From Arcobacter suis CECT 7833 (GTDB lineage: Bacteria; Campylobacterota; Campylobacteria; Campylobacterales; Arcobacteraceae): DNA of 64,000 nt. Where the stretch lies: positions 1,922,001 through 1,986,000 of the forward strand of contig NZ_CP032100.1 in the NCBI RefSeq assembly GCF_003544815.1. Reading direction: 5' to 3'. A program made the translations under genes and the position numbers. Positions 7,937-16,855 of the stretch are shown in pieces (positions within the stretch are counted from its first letter, which is position 1; every line of letters starts with the position of its first letter). The notes below the pieces were generated by a model. It worked only from the letters and a program-made list of their open reading frames with translations, was not told where the DNA came from and did no database searches.

Positions 7937-8620
7937 CTATTTTAAAGAATTTAAATATGCAATTAATGCAACTATTTCAGGAATTTGACCTTTTTCAACA
8001 TCAGCTTTAATAGCTTCATTTTTCATTCCAGCAGCAATTGCTTTTGCATCTTCTTTTGCTTTTGCAATTGCAGTTTCATAATCACCAAGTTCTACATCAA
8101 TTTTTCCATCACCATCTAAATCTTGATCATATGGTGTAGCAAATACTGTTTTAACTGTATAAGCTTCTGCATATGCTGTATCTAAATCAGCTTTGTTAGT
8201 AAATTGGTGTTTATATGCTGGCATAATACTTCCAGGAACAACCGCTGAAGGTTCATACATATGGTTTTCATGCCAATCTGTAGTTCTATAATTTCCAACT
8301 CTCATTAAGTCTGGTCCAGTTCTTTTTGATCCCCATAAGAATGGTCTATCATAAGCAAATTCTCCAGATAATGAATACATACCATATCTATCAGTTTCAG
8401 CTTTAAACGGTCTAATTAATTGAGAGTGACAAGCATTACAAGAATCTTTTATATAAACTTGTCTTCCTGCTAATTCTAAAACACTATATGGTTTTGTACC
8501 AACGCTTGGTCTACTTTGTTTTGCAAAATCTGGAATAACTTCAACGATACCTGCAAATGCAATAAATATAAATACTAGTACCGCAAAGAAAAACGGTCTT
8601 TGTTCAAACCAATGAAACAT
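7937..8620 (-). CDS. ccoO: cbb3-type cytochrome c oxidase subunit II (mono-heme CcoO)
   Basis: Mono-heme membrane cytochrome c of 227 aa. One N-terminal span (residues 9-29) is followed by the heme site CNACHSQLIRPF (about residue 62) and the conserved segment with YSLSGEFAYDRPFLWGSKR. GSIMPAY provides the likely Met ligand. It passes electrons from CcoP towards the catalytic subunit. It starts 14 bp after ccoN in the operon order N-O-Q-P. Confidence 0.94.
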   Translation of the reverse strand: MFHWFEQRPFFFAVLVFIFIAFAGIVEVIPDFAKQSRPSVGTKPYSVLELAGRQVYIKDSCNACHSQLIRPFKAETDRYGMYSLSGEFAYDRPFLWGSKRTGPDLMRVGNYRTTDWHENHMYEPSAVVPGSIMPAYKHQFTNKADLDTAYAEAYTVKTVFATPYDQDLDGDGKIDVELGDYETAIAKAKEDAKAIAAGMKNEAIKADVEKGQIPEIVALIAYLNSLK

Positions 8621-8634
8621 AATTTCTCCTTTTC

Positions 8635-10104
8635 TTACGCAGCTACTGGTGTAGCATTTACTGGTTCTTTATCAAGTACTCTTCCACATCTAATAGTTTT
8701 ATAAATATTATATGCGAACATAAAGAATCCAATTAGGTATAATAACCCACCAACTGCTCTAATTGTATAGTATGGATGTAATACAGTTACTGTATCAATA
8801 AATGAATATACTAAAGAACCATATTCATCATATGCTCTCCACATCATACCTTGTGTAATACCTGCAATCCACATAGAAGTAAAGTATAAAACGATACCTG
8901 TAGTTTGTAACCAGAATTGTGTATCCATTAATGATTTAGAGTAAATTTCTCTTTTATACATTCTTGGAACCATATGGAACAATGCAGCCATAATCATAAA
9001 TACAACCCATCCTAAAACACCATCATGTACGTGTCCTGGAATCCAGTCAGTAAAGTGTGCGATAGCATTTACAGATTTAATAGCTTGAATTGGTCCTTCA
9101 ATTGTTGATAACATATAGAAAGTTGAAGCTAATACCATAAATTTGATTAGTGTATTTGTTTGTAATTGTTGCCACTCGCCCTTCATTGTTAAAAGCATAT
9201 TAATAGCTGATCCCCATGATGGTAAAATTAAAACAACTGACATTACAGAACCCATAGTTTGCATCCAATCTGGAACAGTTGCATAAATAAGATGGTGTCC
9301 ACCAGCCCATAAATAAACAAACAATAATCCCCAGAATGCTAAAATAGAAAGTTTATAAGAATAAACATTCTGTCCTGACTCTTTTGGTAAGAAATAATAA
9401 ATCATAGCAATAATTGGTACAGTAAATACAAAGGCAACAGCATTGTGTCCATACCACCATTGAACTAGTGCATCATTTGTACCTGAATACATAGAAACAG
9501 AGTGAATCCATGAACCATAACCAGATACTAAAGCTGTTGGAACTTCCATATTATTGAATAAATATAACATTGCAACTGCGATAAATGTAGCAATGAAATA
9601 CCATAATGAAATATAAAGAGTTCTTTCTCTTCTAATTCCAATTAATCCAAAAATTGAAATACCCCATAAAACCCACCATACAACAACTAAAATGTCTAAT
9701 GGCCACTCTAACTCAGCATACTCTTTTGAAGTTGTAATACCCATAAAAAGTGTAACAACAGCTAAAAGAATTGTAATAAAATATAAAACAAAATGTATCT
9801 TAGCAATTGCCATTAAAAAAGGTGACTCTTTTAATGAAACTTTTAATACTCTTTGCGAAATATAATACCACGCTGCAAATACTCCACTTAGTGTAAAACC
9901 AAATGTAACACCATTTGTATGAATTGGTCTTAATCTACTAAATGTACCATATTCTCCAGCTAAATGATTTAACTGTGGAAACGCCAATTGAAACGCAAGT
10001 ACAACACCGATAGTCATACCTATGATACCAAACAAAATTGCGACAATACTAAAAGCTTTTGCAACTGAGTAATCGTACTCAATTTGTGCACCGTTTTGCA
10101 TCAA
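8635..10104 (-). CDS. ccoN: cbb3-type cytochrome c oxidase catalytic subunit I
   Basis: Heme-copper oxidase catalytic subunit of 489 aa with about twelve membrane spans. His ligands are visible in IHTNGVTFGF (helix II), WWYGHNAVAF (helix VI, heme b3/CuB region), GGHHLIYATVPDW (CuB pair) and PGHVHDGVLGW (late helices). This is the oxygen-reducing, proton-pumping subunit of the microaerobic terminal oxidase. It is the first gene of a seven-gene minus-strand run (N, O, Q, P, DUF4006, microprotein, siroheme reductase). The ATG at 10104 has AGAGGAG a few bases upstream. A promoter-like element shared with two other genes lies about 115 bp upstream. Confidence 0.96.
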   Translation of the reverse strand: MMQNGAQIEYDYSVAKAFSIVAILFGIIGMTIGVVLAFQLAFPQLNHLAGEYGTFSRLRPIHTNGVTFGFTLSGVFAAWYYISQRVLKVSLKESPFLMAIAKIHFVLYFITILLAVVTLFMGITTSKEYAELEWPLDILVVVWWVLWGISIFGLIGIRRERTLYISLWYFIATFIAVAMLYLFNNMEVPTALVSGYGSWIHSVSMYSGTNDALVQWWYGHNAVAFVFTVPIIAMIYYFLPKESGQNVYSYKLSILAFWGLLFVYLWAGGHHLIYATVPDWMQTMGSVMSVVLILPSWGSAINMLLTMKGEWQQLQTNTLIKFMVLASTFYMLSTIEGPIQAIKSVNAIAHFTDWIPGHVHDGVLGWVVFMIMAALFHMVPRMYKREIYSKSLMDTQFWLQTTGIVLYFTSMWIAGITQGMMWRAYDEYGSLVYSFIDTVTVLHPYYTIRAVGGLLYLIGFFMFAYNIYKTIRCGRVLDKEPVNATPVAA

Positions 10105-10200
10105 TTTTCTCCTCTTAATTATATATAAGTATAATTGTAAAATTGCATTTACATTCTTGTTAGATGCAAATTAATTCAAACAATTCTTTACTTATGGTTT

Positions 10201-10233
10201 AGTTTATATGATTTTGGTGTTCATTTAGTGGTA
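10201..10233 (-). promoter_or_regulatory. promoter-like element upstream of ccoN
   Basis: Reading towards ccoN: TACCACTAAATGAACACC, then a -10-like TAAACT placed 10 bp after GAACAC. The element matches those before the SUMT gene (3831) and the 222-aa gene (11050) in sequence, spacing and direction. Exact ends are uncertain by a few bases. Confidence 0.5.
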
Positions 10234-10294
10234 CATTAAATCTTTAATAAATATTAAAATCATCATCTATAAATCAAAAAAATTAACAGAAAGG

Positions 10295-10963
10295 TTACAC
10301 TTTATTCTGCTTATTAATATATTTTGCTTCTGCTAACACATTAGTTAAATATAATGATAGGTGTTGCATCTTACTTATAGTTGTTTGATTCATTAAAGGA
10401 GTATTTATTTTAATATCATTCATTTTTTTTATCTGAAGATTAATTTTATTATATATTTCAATTAAATTTAAGAAATCAAATTCTTCAATAAATCTAAAAT
10501 CTTTAAAACTGTAACCTTTTTCTTTCATATCAATAATTAAATATAATGCTAACATTTCTGGTATATAATAATTTTTACCATTATCAGAAAATAAATTCAT
10601 TTTACTAATAAATCTTTTAACTATTACATCATAAAAATATAGTCTAGGTTCCATAACTATTGCTTTAATTATACTTTCTTTTGAACTTTTATCAATTATG
10701 ATTTTATATATTTCTTCTATCGTAAATATATGCTTTAATAAAGAACTCTCGAGTTCTTTTAACTTTGTATATATTAAATTTTGTTCTTCATTTGTCATAT
10801 AACAACTATATCCGAAATCTATTTTATTATCTTCACTTTGAATATATTCACGAATAAGCTTTAAACAAAATATTAGTATAACTTCTACTTTTAAGTCTTT
10901 TAATGTTTTTCCTGTTGTCATTAAATAAAATTGTAAATTACTTTTAATATTATTTATTCTCAT
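10295..10963 (-). CDS. hypothetical protein, paralogue of the 36586-37197 protein
   Basis: Not recognised. It has 222 residues, mostly predicted helical, no signal peptide and no membrane span. It resembles the 203-aa protein at 36586-37197 along most of its length: LKDLKVEVILIFCLK against LRDIKTEALLVFIRT, then PRLYFYDVIVK against PLMVYYDTLIK, YYIPEMLAL against FWIPELVVI, and FDFLNLIEIYN against IDYIDLINRYD. The other copy sits directly before a CheA-like gene in a chemoreceptor/c-di-GMP operon, so a signalling role is possible here too. This copy stands alone between ccoN and another unknown gene, with its own promoter-like element. Confidence 0.65.
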   Translation of the reverse strand: MRINNIKSNLQFYLMTTGKTLKDLKVEVILIFCLKLIREYIQSEDNKIDFGYSCYMTNEEQNLIYTKLKELESSLLKHIFTIEEIYKIIIDKSSKESIIKAIVMEPRLYFYDVIVKRFISKMNLFSDNGKNYYIPEMLALYLIIDMKEKGYSFKDFRFIEEFDFLNLIEIYNKINLQIKKMNDIKINTPLMNQTTISKMQHLSLYLTNVLAEAKYINKQNKV

Positions 10964-11015
10964 TTTATCTTCCTTAATAAAATATATAATATTGCACGCT
11001 AACTAAAAATTTAGA

Positions 11016-11050
11016 TATTTTATTTACAATTGGTGTTCTTATAGTGGCTT
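11016..11050 (-). promoter_or_regulatory. promoter-like element upstream of the 222-aa gene
   Basis: Reading towards the gene: AGCCACTATAAGAACACC, followed 10 bp after GAACAC by TAAAAT. This is the third copy of the element seen before the SUMT gene and ccoN, in the same orientation relative to the gene it precedes. ACTAAAAATTTAGAT next to it (about 11003-11017) also occurs next to the first copy, on the opposite side. Confidence 0.45.
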
Positions 11051-11223
11051 ATTCATTTTCTTGAAGATTTAATATTTAATTTAGCATCATTTTGAGTTTC
11101 TTGATGTTGTTGTACTGATTTTTATAATTTTTCTATAGGTTTAATTAGATGTATAATAAATGAGCATTTAATACTATCAATTATGTAGGTCTTAGAACAA
11201 CTTTTGACCGTGCATATAAAATA

Positions 11224-11574
11224 TTAGTTAACATAATCTGAACAGTAATAAACACTGAAAAACAAGCCTTCTTTTTTATTTATAAAAGCATTTTCATTTT
11301 TATTGTATATATAATTCAACTCTTTTGAAACTAATCTATCTTTACAAACTACAAGTTTTCCATCAAAAAAATCTTTTATTACTATTTCATTATTTTTCTT
11401 TATCCAAAATATTAATCCTATACACAATAAAATAACAGACAAAAAAACTATAAAAAAGTTGTTTTTACTACTTTTTTTTTCTTTTTTTGAATTAGTATTT
11501 TTATTTATTGATTTATTATTTCTTTTTTTATTTGGTATTATATTTGAATCAATTTGAAAAGATTTATTTTCCAA
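11224..11574 (-). CDS. hypothetical single-span membrane protein
   Basis: Not recognised. 116 aa: a Lys/Asn-rich N-terminal stretch of about 38 residues (NKKRNNKSINKNTNSKKEKK), one membrane span at about 41-58 (FFIVFLSVILLCIGLIFW), then an outer domain of about 55 residues containing two Cys (VVCKDRLV and YYCSDYVN) that could form a disulfide. The charge pattern puts the N-terminus in the cytoplasm. It starts after a TCTCC-type ribosome binding site (GGAGAAAA on the coding strand). It stands alone between two unrelated genes. Confidence 0.6.
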   Translation of the reverse strand: MENKSFQIDSNIIPNKKRNNKSINKNTNSKKEKKSSKNNFFIVFLSVILLCIGLIFWIKKNNEIVIKDFFDGKLVVCKDRLVSKELNYIYNKNENAFINKKEGLFFSVYYCSDYVN

Positions 11575-11605
11575 TTTTTCTCCTGAAAAAATAAAAGTAA
11601 GTTAA

Positions 11606-11622
11606 AATATTCCCAGAATATT
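11606..11622. promoter_or_regulatory. short palindrome, possible operator
   Basis: AATATTC, 3 bases, GAATATT: perfect 7-bp arms, 32 bp upstream of the 116-aa gene and 125 bp upstream of the divergent DUF1003 gene. Position suggests an operator; such short AT-rich palindromes also occur by chance. Confidence 0.3.
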
Positions 11623-11746
11623 AGGTTTTTAATTATAATAACTTTATTAAAACAAAAGATATTTTTCACATTTAAATATCTATCTCTATTTTTTGTAAAC
11701 CTTAGTTATGATACAAATTGTAAAAAATGAATAAAAAAGGATAACT

Positions 11747-12445
11747 TTGGAAAAATTACATAAGTGCTCAGTTTGTCATAAAAATTTCAAAAGTAATGAG
11801 ATTATTCATTCTGATATTATTCGAGAAGGAATTTCTAAACTAATACAAAAAGATATTACAGATTGGAATGAATCATCAGAAATTTGTAGAGATGATTTGC
11901 ATTTTTATCAAAATAAATATGTTCATATGTTACTTGAATCAGAAAAAGGTGAATTAAGTACTCTTGAACATCAAGTATTAGAAACTATGCAACAGCACGA
12001 ACTTATTTCGATAACTTCAGCTGATACAGCATCAGATCATGAATGGACATTAGGAGAGAGAGTTGCTGATAAAATTGCAACATTTGGTGGAAGTTGGGCA
12101 TTTATGGGATTTTTTGCTGGATTCTTAGTTGTTTGGATAACTATTAATTCTGTGGCTGTATATTGGAAACCTGCCGATCCATATCCATTTATTTTATTAA
12201 ATTTATTACTTTCTTGTCTTGCTGCAATTCAAGCACCAATAATTATGATGAGTCAAAATAGACAAGAAGCAAAAGATAGATTAAGGTCACAATACGATTA
12301 TCAAGTTAATTTGAAAGCAGAACTTGAGATTAGACAACTTCATGAAAAAATGGATCATCTTCTTTCACATCAATGGGAAAGATTAGCTCAAATTCAAGGA
12401 ATTCAAATTGACCTTTTAGAAGAGTTACGACGAAAAACAAAATAA
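11747..12445 (+). CDS. DUF1003 domain membrane protein
   Basis: 232 aa. The N-terminal part has a small Cys pair (KCSVCHKNF), possibly a metal site; the central DUF1003 domain starts with LGERVADKIATFGGSWAFM and has two membrane spans (about residues 110-130 and 143-165). The C-terminal 60 residues are a charged helical region with MMSQNRQEAKDRLRSQYDY, which is characteristic of the family. The molecular function of the family is unknown. Translation starts at TTG 11747, supported by AAAAAGGATAAC just upstream; there is no ATG nearby in this frame. It converges with kup and shares a terminator with it. Confidence 0.85.
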   Translation: MEKLHKCSVCHKNFKSNEIIHSDIIREGISKLIQKDITDWNESSEICRDDLHFYQNKYVHMLLESEKGELSTLEHQVLETMQQHELISITSADTASDHEWTLGERVADKIATFGGSWAFMGFFAGFLVVWITINSVAVYWKPADPYPFILLNLLLSCLAAIQAPIIMMSQNRQEAKDRLRSQYDYQVNLKAELEIRQLHEKMDHLLSHQWERLAQIQGIQIDLLEELRRKTK

Positions 12446-12466
12446 TTTAACTCTACATCTGCATTA

Positions 12467-12498
12467 GTTGAGTTATAAATTTATATTTATAACTCAAC
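12467..12498. terminator. bidirectional terminator between DUF1003 gene and kup
   Basis: Perfect 14-bp arms, GTTGAGTTATAAAT and ATTTATAACTCAAC, around a 4-base loop. It lies between convergent genes; the right arm also encodes the last residues and stop of Kup. Confidence 0.7.
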
Positions 12499-14274
12499 TC
12501 TTCTAGTAACACCAAGTAATCTATCATGTGGAAATTTATAAAAACTTACAAATGATGGTGCAAGATTCTTCATACTGGCAAAAAATATCCAGATTGGATT
12601 TGTTGCAATAATTTCTTCTTGTCCATAAAATATAGTTTTTGCATCAATATTTTTACTTGCTAAAACATCTTCAACATCAAGCATTTCCATATATCCAACT
12701 TTTATATTTAACAGTTCTATTCCTTCTTGAATTACTTCTAATTCTGAACTAATACCATGTGGTTCGTTCATTGTTTTAACTGTCGCAATAATATTACGCT
12801 CATATATAATATTATTTTCAAACATTGTTTTTGCTATATATGTTGGTATTGTGTCTTGTCTTCTTGCAAAAAACATCCCTACTCCTGAGATAGGATTTGT
12901 TTGTTTATAAGTTTTTTTAAATTGTTCTAAAAATTCATCTTTTGATACAATTTTTAAAGCTTGATATAATTTCTCTTGTCCTTTTGTATATATTAAAACT
13001 ATTGTCAAAGGAACCATACTCATAATTAATGACCAATATCCACCATGTGGGATTTTAAGCGTACAAGATATAAAAAATATACCACTTACAATAAGTGATA
13101 ATATGGCAAAAGCTGTTTTAATATAATTTTCTTGTTTTAGAAAAATAATAATCATTAAAAGAGCAGTAAGTGTCATTGCTCCAGAAACTGCAAGACCATA
13201 AGCTGATGCAAGTTTTGATGATTCTCTAAAAAGAAACAATGCACAAAGTACACACAATAATAAAGTCCAATTTACAACACCAATATATATTTGAGAACGA
13301 AGTTCATTTGAAGTATAGTTTACTTTCAAATGAGGAAAAATTTTTGTTGTCATTGCTTGATATAAAACTGAAAAGATACCACTAATCATGGCTTGAGATG
13401 CAATAATTGTTGCTAATATTGCTAATATTACAAAACCTACATATATGTTTGGAGATACTGATTTTATCATCTCAAACAATGGACTTGTTGCAGAAGCTGA
13501 ATTTGCTATAACAAAAGCACCTTGTCCAAAATAACAAAGAGCTAAAGCAATAAAAACAAATAACCAACCTTTTAGTATAGGAAGCCTACCTAAATGTCCC
13601 ATATCTGCATATAATGCCTCACCACCTGTTGCAACAAGTATTACATCTGCTAAAACAAGAAATGTTAAAAAAGGATTTTCAATTATAAAATTAATTGCAT
13701 AAGTTGGAAAAAGAGCAAGAAGTACACTAGGATTTTGAATAGTGAAATATAAACCTACTCCACCTATTGTCAAAAACCAAATAATCATTATTGGACCAAA
13801 TGCACTTGCTACTTTTTCTACACCTTTTTTTTGAACAATAAATAAACAAATTGCTATTAACGAAGCTATAATTAAAAGTACTTCCCGAGATGTTCCTTCA
13901 AAACCTGGAATCAAAGCTATTCCTTCAACAGCACTTAGAATACTAATTGCAGGAGTAATTACCGCATCACCAATCATCAAAGAAAAACCAATAAAACTTA
14001 AAATTGTTATTATGGCTATTTGTTTTGCATTTTTTATTTTACTAAGTATTATTTGTAATAAAACTATCGTACCACCTTCTCCTCTTTTTGAAAGACTTGT
14101 AGCTAACCAAGCATATTGAATCGTTACAAGAATCGTAAGTGTCCATATAAAAAGTGACAATAATCCAAAAATATTTTCAACAGTTGGCATTGCAACCAAA
14201 AAAACTACAGCAAATGTATATATTGGACTTGTTCCAATATCTCCATATACAACACCTAGTGCTTTGATAACCAT
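12487..14274 (-). CDS. kup: Kup-family potassium uptake transporter
   Basis: Potassium/proton symporter of the KUP/HAK/KT family, 595 aa. It begins with the family signature ALGVVYGDIGTSPIYTF at residues 5-21, has twelve or so membrane spans up to about residue 430, and a cytoplasmic C-terminal domain of about 160 residues. SKRGEGGTIVL near residue 65 matches the conserved GEGG(T/I) region. The ATG at 14274 is preceded by AAGAG. The N-terminus is a little shorter than in many homologues but retains the first helix. Role: low-pressure K+ import at the inner membrane. Confidence 0.93.
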   Translation of the reverse strand: MVIKALGVVYGDIGTSPIYTFAVVFLVAMPTVENIFGLLSLFIWTLTILVTIQYAWLATSLSKRGEGGTIVLLQIILSKIKNAKQIAIITILSFIGFSLMIGDAVITPAISILSAVEGIALIPGFEGTSREVLLIIASLIAICLFIVQKKGVEKVASAFGPIMIIWFLTIGGVGLYFTIQNPSVLLALFPTYAINFIIENPFLTFLVLADVILVATGGEALYADMGHLGRLPILKGWLFVFIALALCYFGQGAFVIANSASATSPLFEMIKSVSPNIYVGFVILAILATIIASQAMISGIFSVLYQAMTTKIFPHLKVNYTSNELRSQIYIGVVNWTLLLCVLCALFLFRESSKLASAYGLAVSGAMTLTALLMIIIFLKQENYIKTAFAILSLIVSGIFFISCTLKIPHGGYWSLIMSMVPLTIVLIYTKGQEKLYQALKIVSKDEFLEQFKKTYKQTNPISGVGMFFARRQDTIPTYIAKTMFENNIIYERNIIATVKTMNEPHGISSELEVIQEGIELLNIKVGYMEMLDVEDVLASKNIDAKTIFYGQEEIIATNPIWIFFASMKNLAPSFVSFYKFPHDRLLGVTRRVEL

Positions 14275-14465
14275 AAACTCTTTTTTTTAAAATTCAATAA
14301 ATGAATTGGTTTTATTCATAAAAATAACCTTCGTTTTGAAATAATATTACGAGTATATATTGTTTGGCATAGGTAAAATATAAATAAAGATTGATATATA
14401 TAAAGATTTTATAAAGAGATTATTTCAAATTCGAGAATTTACTAAGCATCTAGAGTTGAAGGTGC

Positions 14466-14471
14466 TATAAT
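14466..14471 (+). promoter_or_regulatory. extended -10 of the yaeQ promoter
   Basis: GGTGCTATAAT, an extended -10 (TGN-TATAAT), lies 26 bp before the yaeQ start codon, predicting a leader of about 20 nt. Confidence 0.5.
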
Positions 14472-14497
14472 TCACCAACAATAAAACAAGGAATCAA

Positions 14498-15028
14498 ATG
14501 GCTACGAAAGCAACAATACACAAAGCACTTTTAAACATAGCAAATATGGATACAAACTACTACAATGAACATAATTTAACCCTTGCACTACATCCATCTG
14601 AGACAGAGCTACGATTAATGGCACGAGTTGTTGCATTTATTTTAAATGCTAATGAGGATTTAGTTTTTTGTAAAGGAATATCAGAAGATGATGAACCTGA
14701 TTTATGGGAAAAAGATTTAGATGGAAGTATCAAATTATGGATTGATTTAGGGCAACCAGATGAAAAACGAATTAAAAAAGCTTGTGGGCGTTCAGATAAA
14801 GTTATTATTTATACCTACCAAGAAAATATGGCTTCACCTTGGTTTAAACAATTAGAAAATAGTATTAACCGATTTAAAAATCTATCAGTAATTCATCTTG
14901 ATTTTGAAGATGATATAGAAGAGTTAGTAAAAAGAAGTATGGTTTTACAATGCAATATTAGCGATGAAGAACTTACTTTAATTAAAGATGACAAAAGTGT
15001 GATAATTAGCCAAAAAATATGGAAATAA
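14498..15028 (+). CDS. yaeQ: YaeQ family protein
   Basis: 176 aa, the usual length of YaeQ proteins. The start MATKATIHKALLNIANMD, the LALHPSETELRLMARVVAF segment and DLGQPDEKRIKKACG match the family, which has a PD-(D/E)XK nuclease-like fold; the acidic/Gln residues of WIDLGQPD sit where such folds place their active site. The biological role is not established. It begins with ATG after AAACAAGGAATCAA and ends at a hairpin shared with the convergent dlt operon. Confidence 0.88.
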   Translation: MATKATIHKALLNIANMDTNYYNEHNLTLALHPSETELRLMARVVAFILNANEDLVFCKGISEDDEPDLWEKDLDGSIKLWIDLGQPDEKRIKKACGRSDKVIIYTYQENMASPWFKQLENSINRFKNLSVIHLDFEDDIEELVKRSMVLQCNISDEELTLIKDDKSVIISQKIWK

Positions 15029-15045
15029 GATAATTTATCTTATTT
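15023..15045. terminator. bidirectional terminator between yaeQ and dlt operon
   Basis: AAATAAGATAA and TTATCTTATTT form a perfect 11-bp inverted repeat with a minimal loop, followed on the plus strand by CTATTTT. It overlaps the yaeQ stop and ends just before the stop of the 119-aa minus-strand gene. Confidence 0.65.
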
Positions 15046-15405
15046 CTATTTTATAAATCTTTTTTCTATTTCTTCATTGCTTAGTTCAAGATTATTTTCA
15101 TTTAAAAAACCATAAAAATAACTTTCATTACCAATTAATATCTCAATTACTAAAATATTTTTATCTGGATAATTTTCAACAAATTTTTCAACTGCTTCAC
15201 TAGCAGAAGTTTTCCAGTATTTTTCAAGTTCATCATTATTTCCAACATCACAAAATAAACAATCTTCACATAATGAAAACAGGTACTTTCCAGCACCTTC
15301 ATATATCTCAAAAGAGTTATCTTCATTGTCTAATTTTTCATTTGTAAAAGGACAATATAAACTGAATTTTCTCATTTCTTTTGGTTTTATTACAACTTTA
15401 TTCAC
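15046..15405 (-). CDS. hypothetical Cys-rich protein at the end of the dlt operon
   Basis: Not recognised. 119 aa, acidic, no signal peptide or membrane span. Cys residues occur as YCPFTNEKL (about residue 18) and CEDCLFCDV (about 46-52), so a small metal-binding fold is possible. It follows dltA with a 13-bp gap and starts with GTG at 15405 behind AAGGATAAATA. Being last in the dlt transcription unit suggests it is coexpressed with D-alanylation genes, but it is not a known Dlt component. Confidence 0.6.
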   Translation of the reverse strand: MNKVVIKPKEMRKFSLYCPFTNEKLDNEDNSFEIYEGAGKYLFSLCEDCLFCDVGNNDELEKYWKTSASEAVEKFVENYPDKNILVIEILIGNESYFYGFLNENNLELSNEEIEKRFIK

Positions 15406-15418
15406 TATTTATCCTTTT

Positions 15419-16855
15419 TTATAAACTTTTATATATATTAATTAATTCATTTTTATCAATTTTATGATTCGAATTATATGGGAATTTTTCTAGAACTACT
15501 ATATCAGAAGGTACCATATAATAAGGAAGTACAACTGATATTTCTTCTTTTAAATCATTGATATTAATATTTTTGTTAGAAATTATAAAAGTGATTAATT
15601 TTACAACTTCAGAACCTCTTTTTAAAGGAATAGTTATAGCTTCATTTACTTCTTTGTTGTTAGTAAACTCTTTATCTATTTCACCTAATTCAATTCTAAA
15701 GCCATGAAGTTTTATTAATTCATCTTTTCTATTTGCAAAAAACAACATATTATCTTCAAAATATCCGAAATCGCCAGTTCTAAAACTTCTTTTTTCATAT
15801 TTTGATTCAAACTTTTGTTTGTTTAATTCTTCATTTTTAAAATATCCAATAGAAACATTATCTCCAACAATTTCTATTTCTCCAACATTTTCGCTATCAA
15901 TATCTAACAGATTTATTGTTGTATTCTCTTTTACATACCCAACTGGTAAACTTTTAGAATACTTCTCAACTATTTCAGGAGTAATTTCTATTAATGTTGT
16001 AGCAACAGTAGCTTCTGTGGGACCATAAGTATTAAGAACCTTAGAATCTGGGAAGTTATTTTTAATTCTTTTTACAGTCATTGCAGGTAATACTTCTCCA
16101 CAGAAAAGAAAAGTATTTAAACTTTTTATTTCATTGCTTACAAACTCACCTGAAAGTAAATATTTACTAATAAAAGATGGAGTTGAAACCCAAATATTAC
16201 AAGCATATTTTTTTAATCTTTCAAAATATTCAATATGATTTTCTAAAAGCTCTCTACTATTTAAAACTATTGTTCCACCAAATAATAAAAATCCAACCAA
16301 TTCATATACAGATAAATCAAAACTAAAAGGTGCTTGATTCATAAAAATATTTTCATTTGAGAATTTAAAATCTGATTCTAACCACTCTTTAAAGTCTAAT
16401 ATAGAATCTCTAGTAATTTGAACACCTTTTGGTTCTCCGGTACTTCCAGAAGTAAATATTATATAAATAATCGGGTCATCTAAATGATAATTTGTATTTA
16501 AATTATTTGTATTTATCTCTATTTTATCTTCAATAGTAGAAATCACAACTGCTGAACCCACAATATTTACTATTTTATTAAGTCTTTCTTTTGGATAAAT
16601 AGTATCAACTGGAATATATGGTAAACCTAAACTCATACAAGCTGTCATACTAACTATAAATTTAGCTTCTTTATGTCCGTAAATAACTACGGGATGCCCT
16701 TTTGGAAGGTTATATTGAGAAAGTTCAATTTTCAGTTTTTCAACTTCAATTTTAAATTCATTCCAAGTTAAATCTTTATCACTAGCACTAATAGCCAGTT
16801 TTTCAGAATCTTTGTCACACTCAACAAAATCTAATAATTGTAAATCAAATCTCAT
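15419..16855 (-). CDS. dltA: D-alanine--carrier protein ligase DltA
   Basis: Cytoplasmic adenylating enzyme of 478 aa (DltA is usually about 500). It activates D-alanine with ATP and loads it onto the phosphopantetheine of DltC. The P-loop-like core motif IFTSGSTGEPKGVQ is near residue 135, NTYGPTEATV near 275, RTGDFG near 350 and the hinge LHGFRIELGEID near 385; the catalytic C-terminal Lys is in HKIDKNEL. Its start overlaps the dltB stop by 4 bp (ATGA type). Amino acid adenylation domains are a large family; the assignment to DltA rests on length and the surrounding dltB, dltC, dltD genes. Confidence 0.9.
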   Translation of the reverse strand: MRFDLQLLDFVECDKDSEKLAISASDKDLTWNEFKIEVEKLKIELSQYNLPKGHPVVIYGHKEAKFIVSMTACMSLGLPYIPVDTIYPKERLNKIVNIVGSAVVISTIEDKIEINTNNLNTNYHLDDPIIYIIFTSGSTGEPKGVQITRDSILDFKEWLESDFKFSNENIFMNQAPFSFDLSVYELVGFLLFGGTIVLNSRELLENHIEYFERLKKYACNIWVSTPSFISKYLLSGEFVSNEIKSLNTFLFCGEVLPAMTVKRIKNNFPDSKVLNTYGPTEATVATTLIEITPEIVEKYSKSLPVGYVKENTTINLLDIDSENVGEIEIVGDNVSIGYFKNEELNKQKFESKYEKRSFRTGDFGYFEDNMLFFANRKDELIKLHGFRIELGEIDKEFTNNKEVNEAITIPLKRGSEVVKLITFIISNKNININDLKEEISVVLPYYMVPSDIVVLEKFPYNSNHKIDKNELINIYKSL

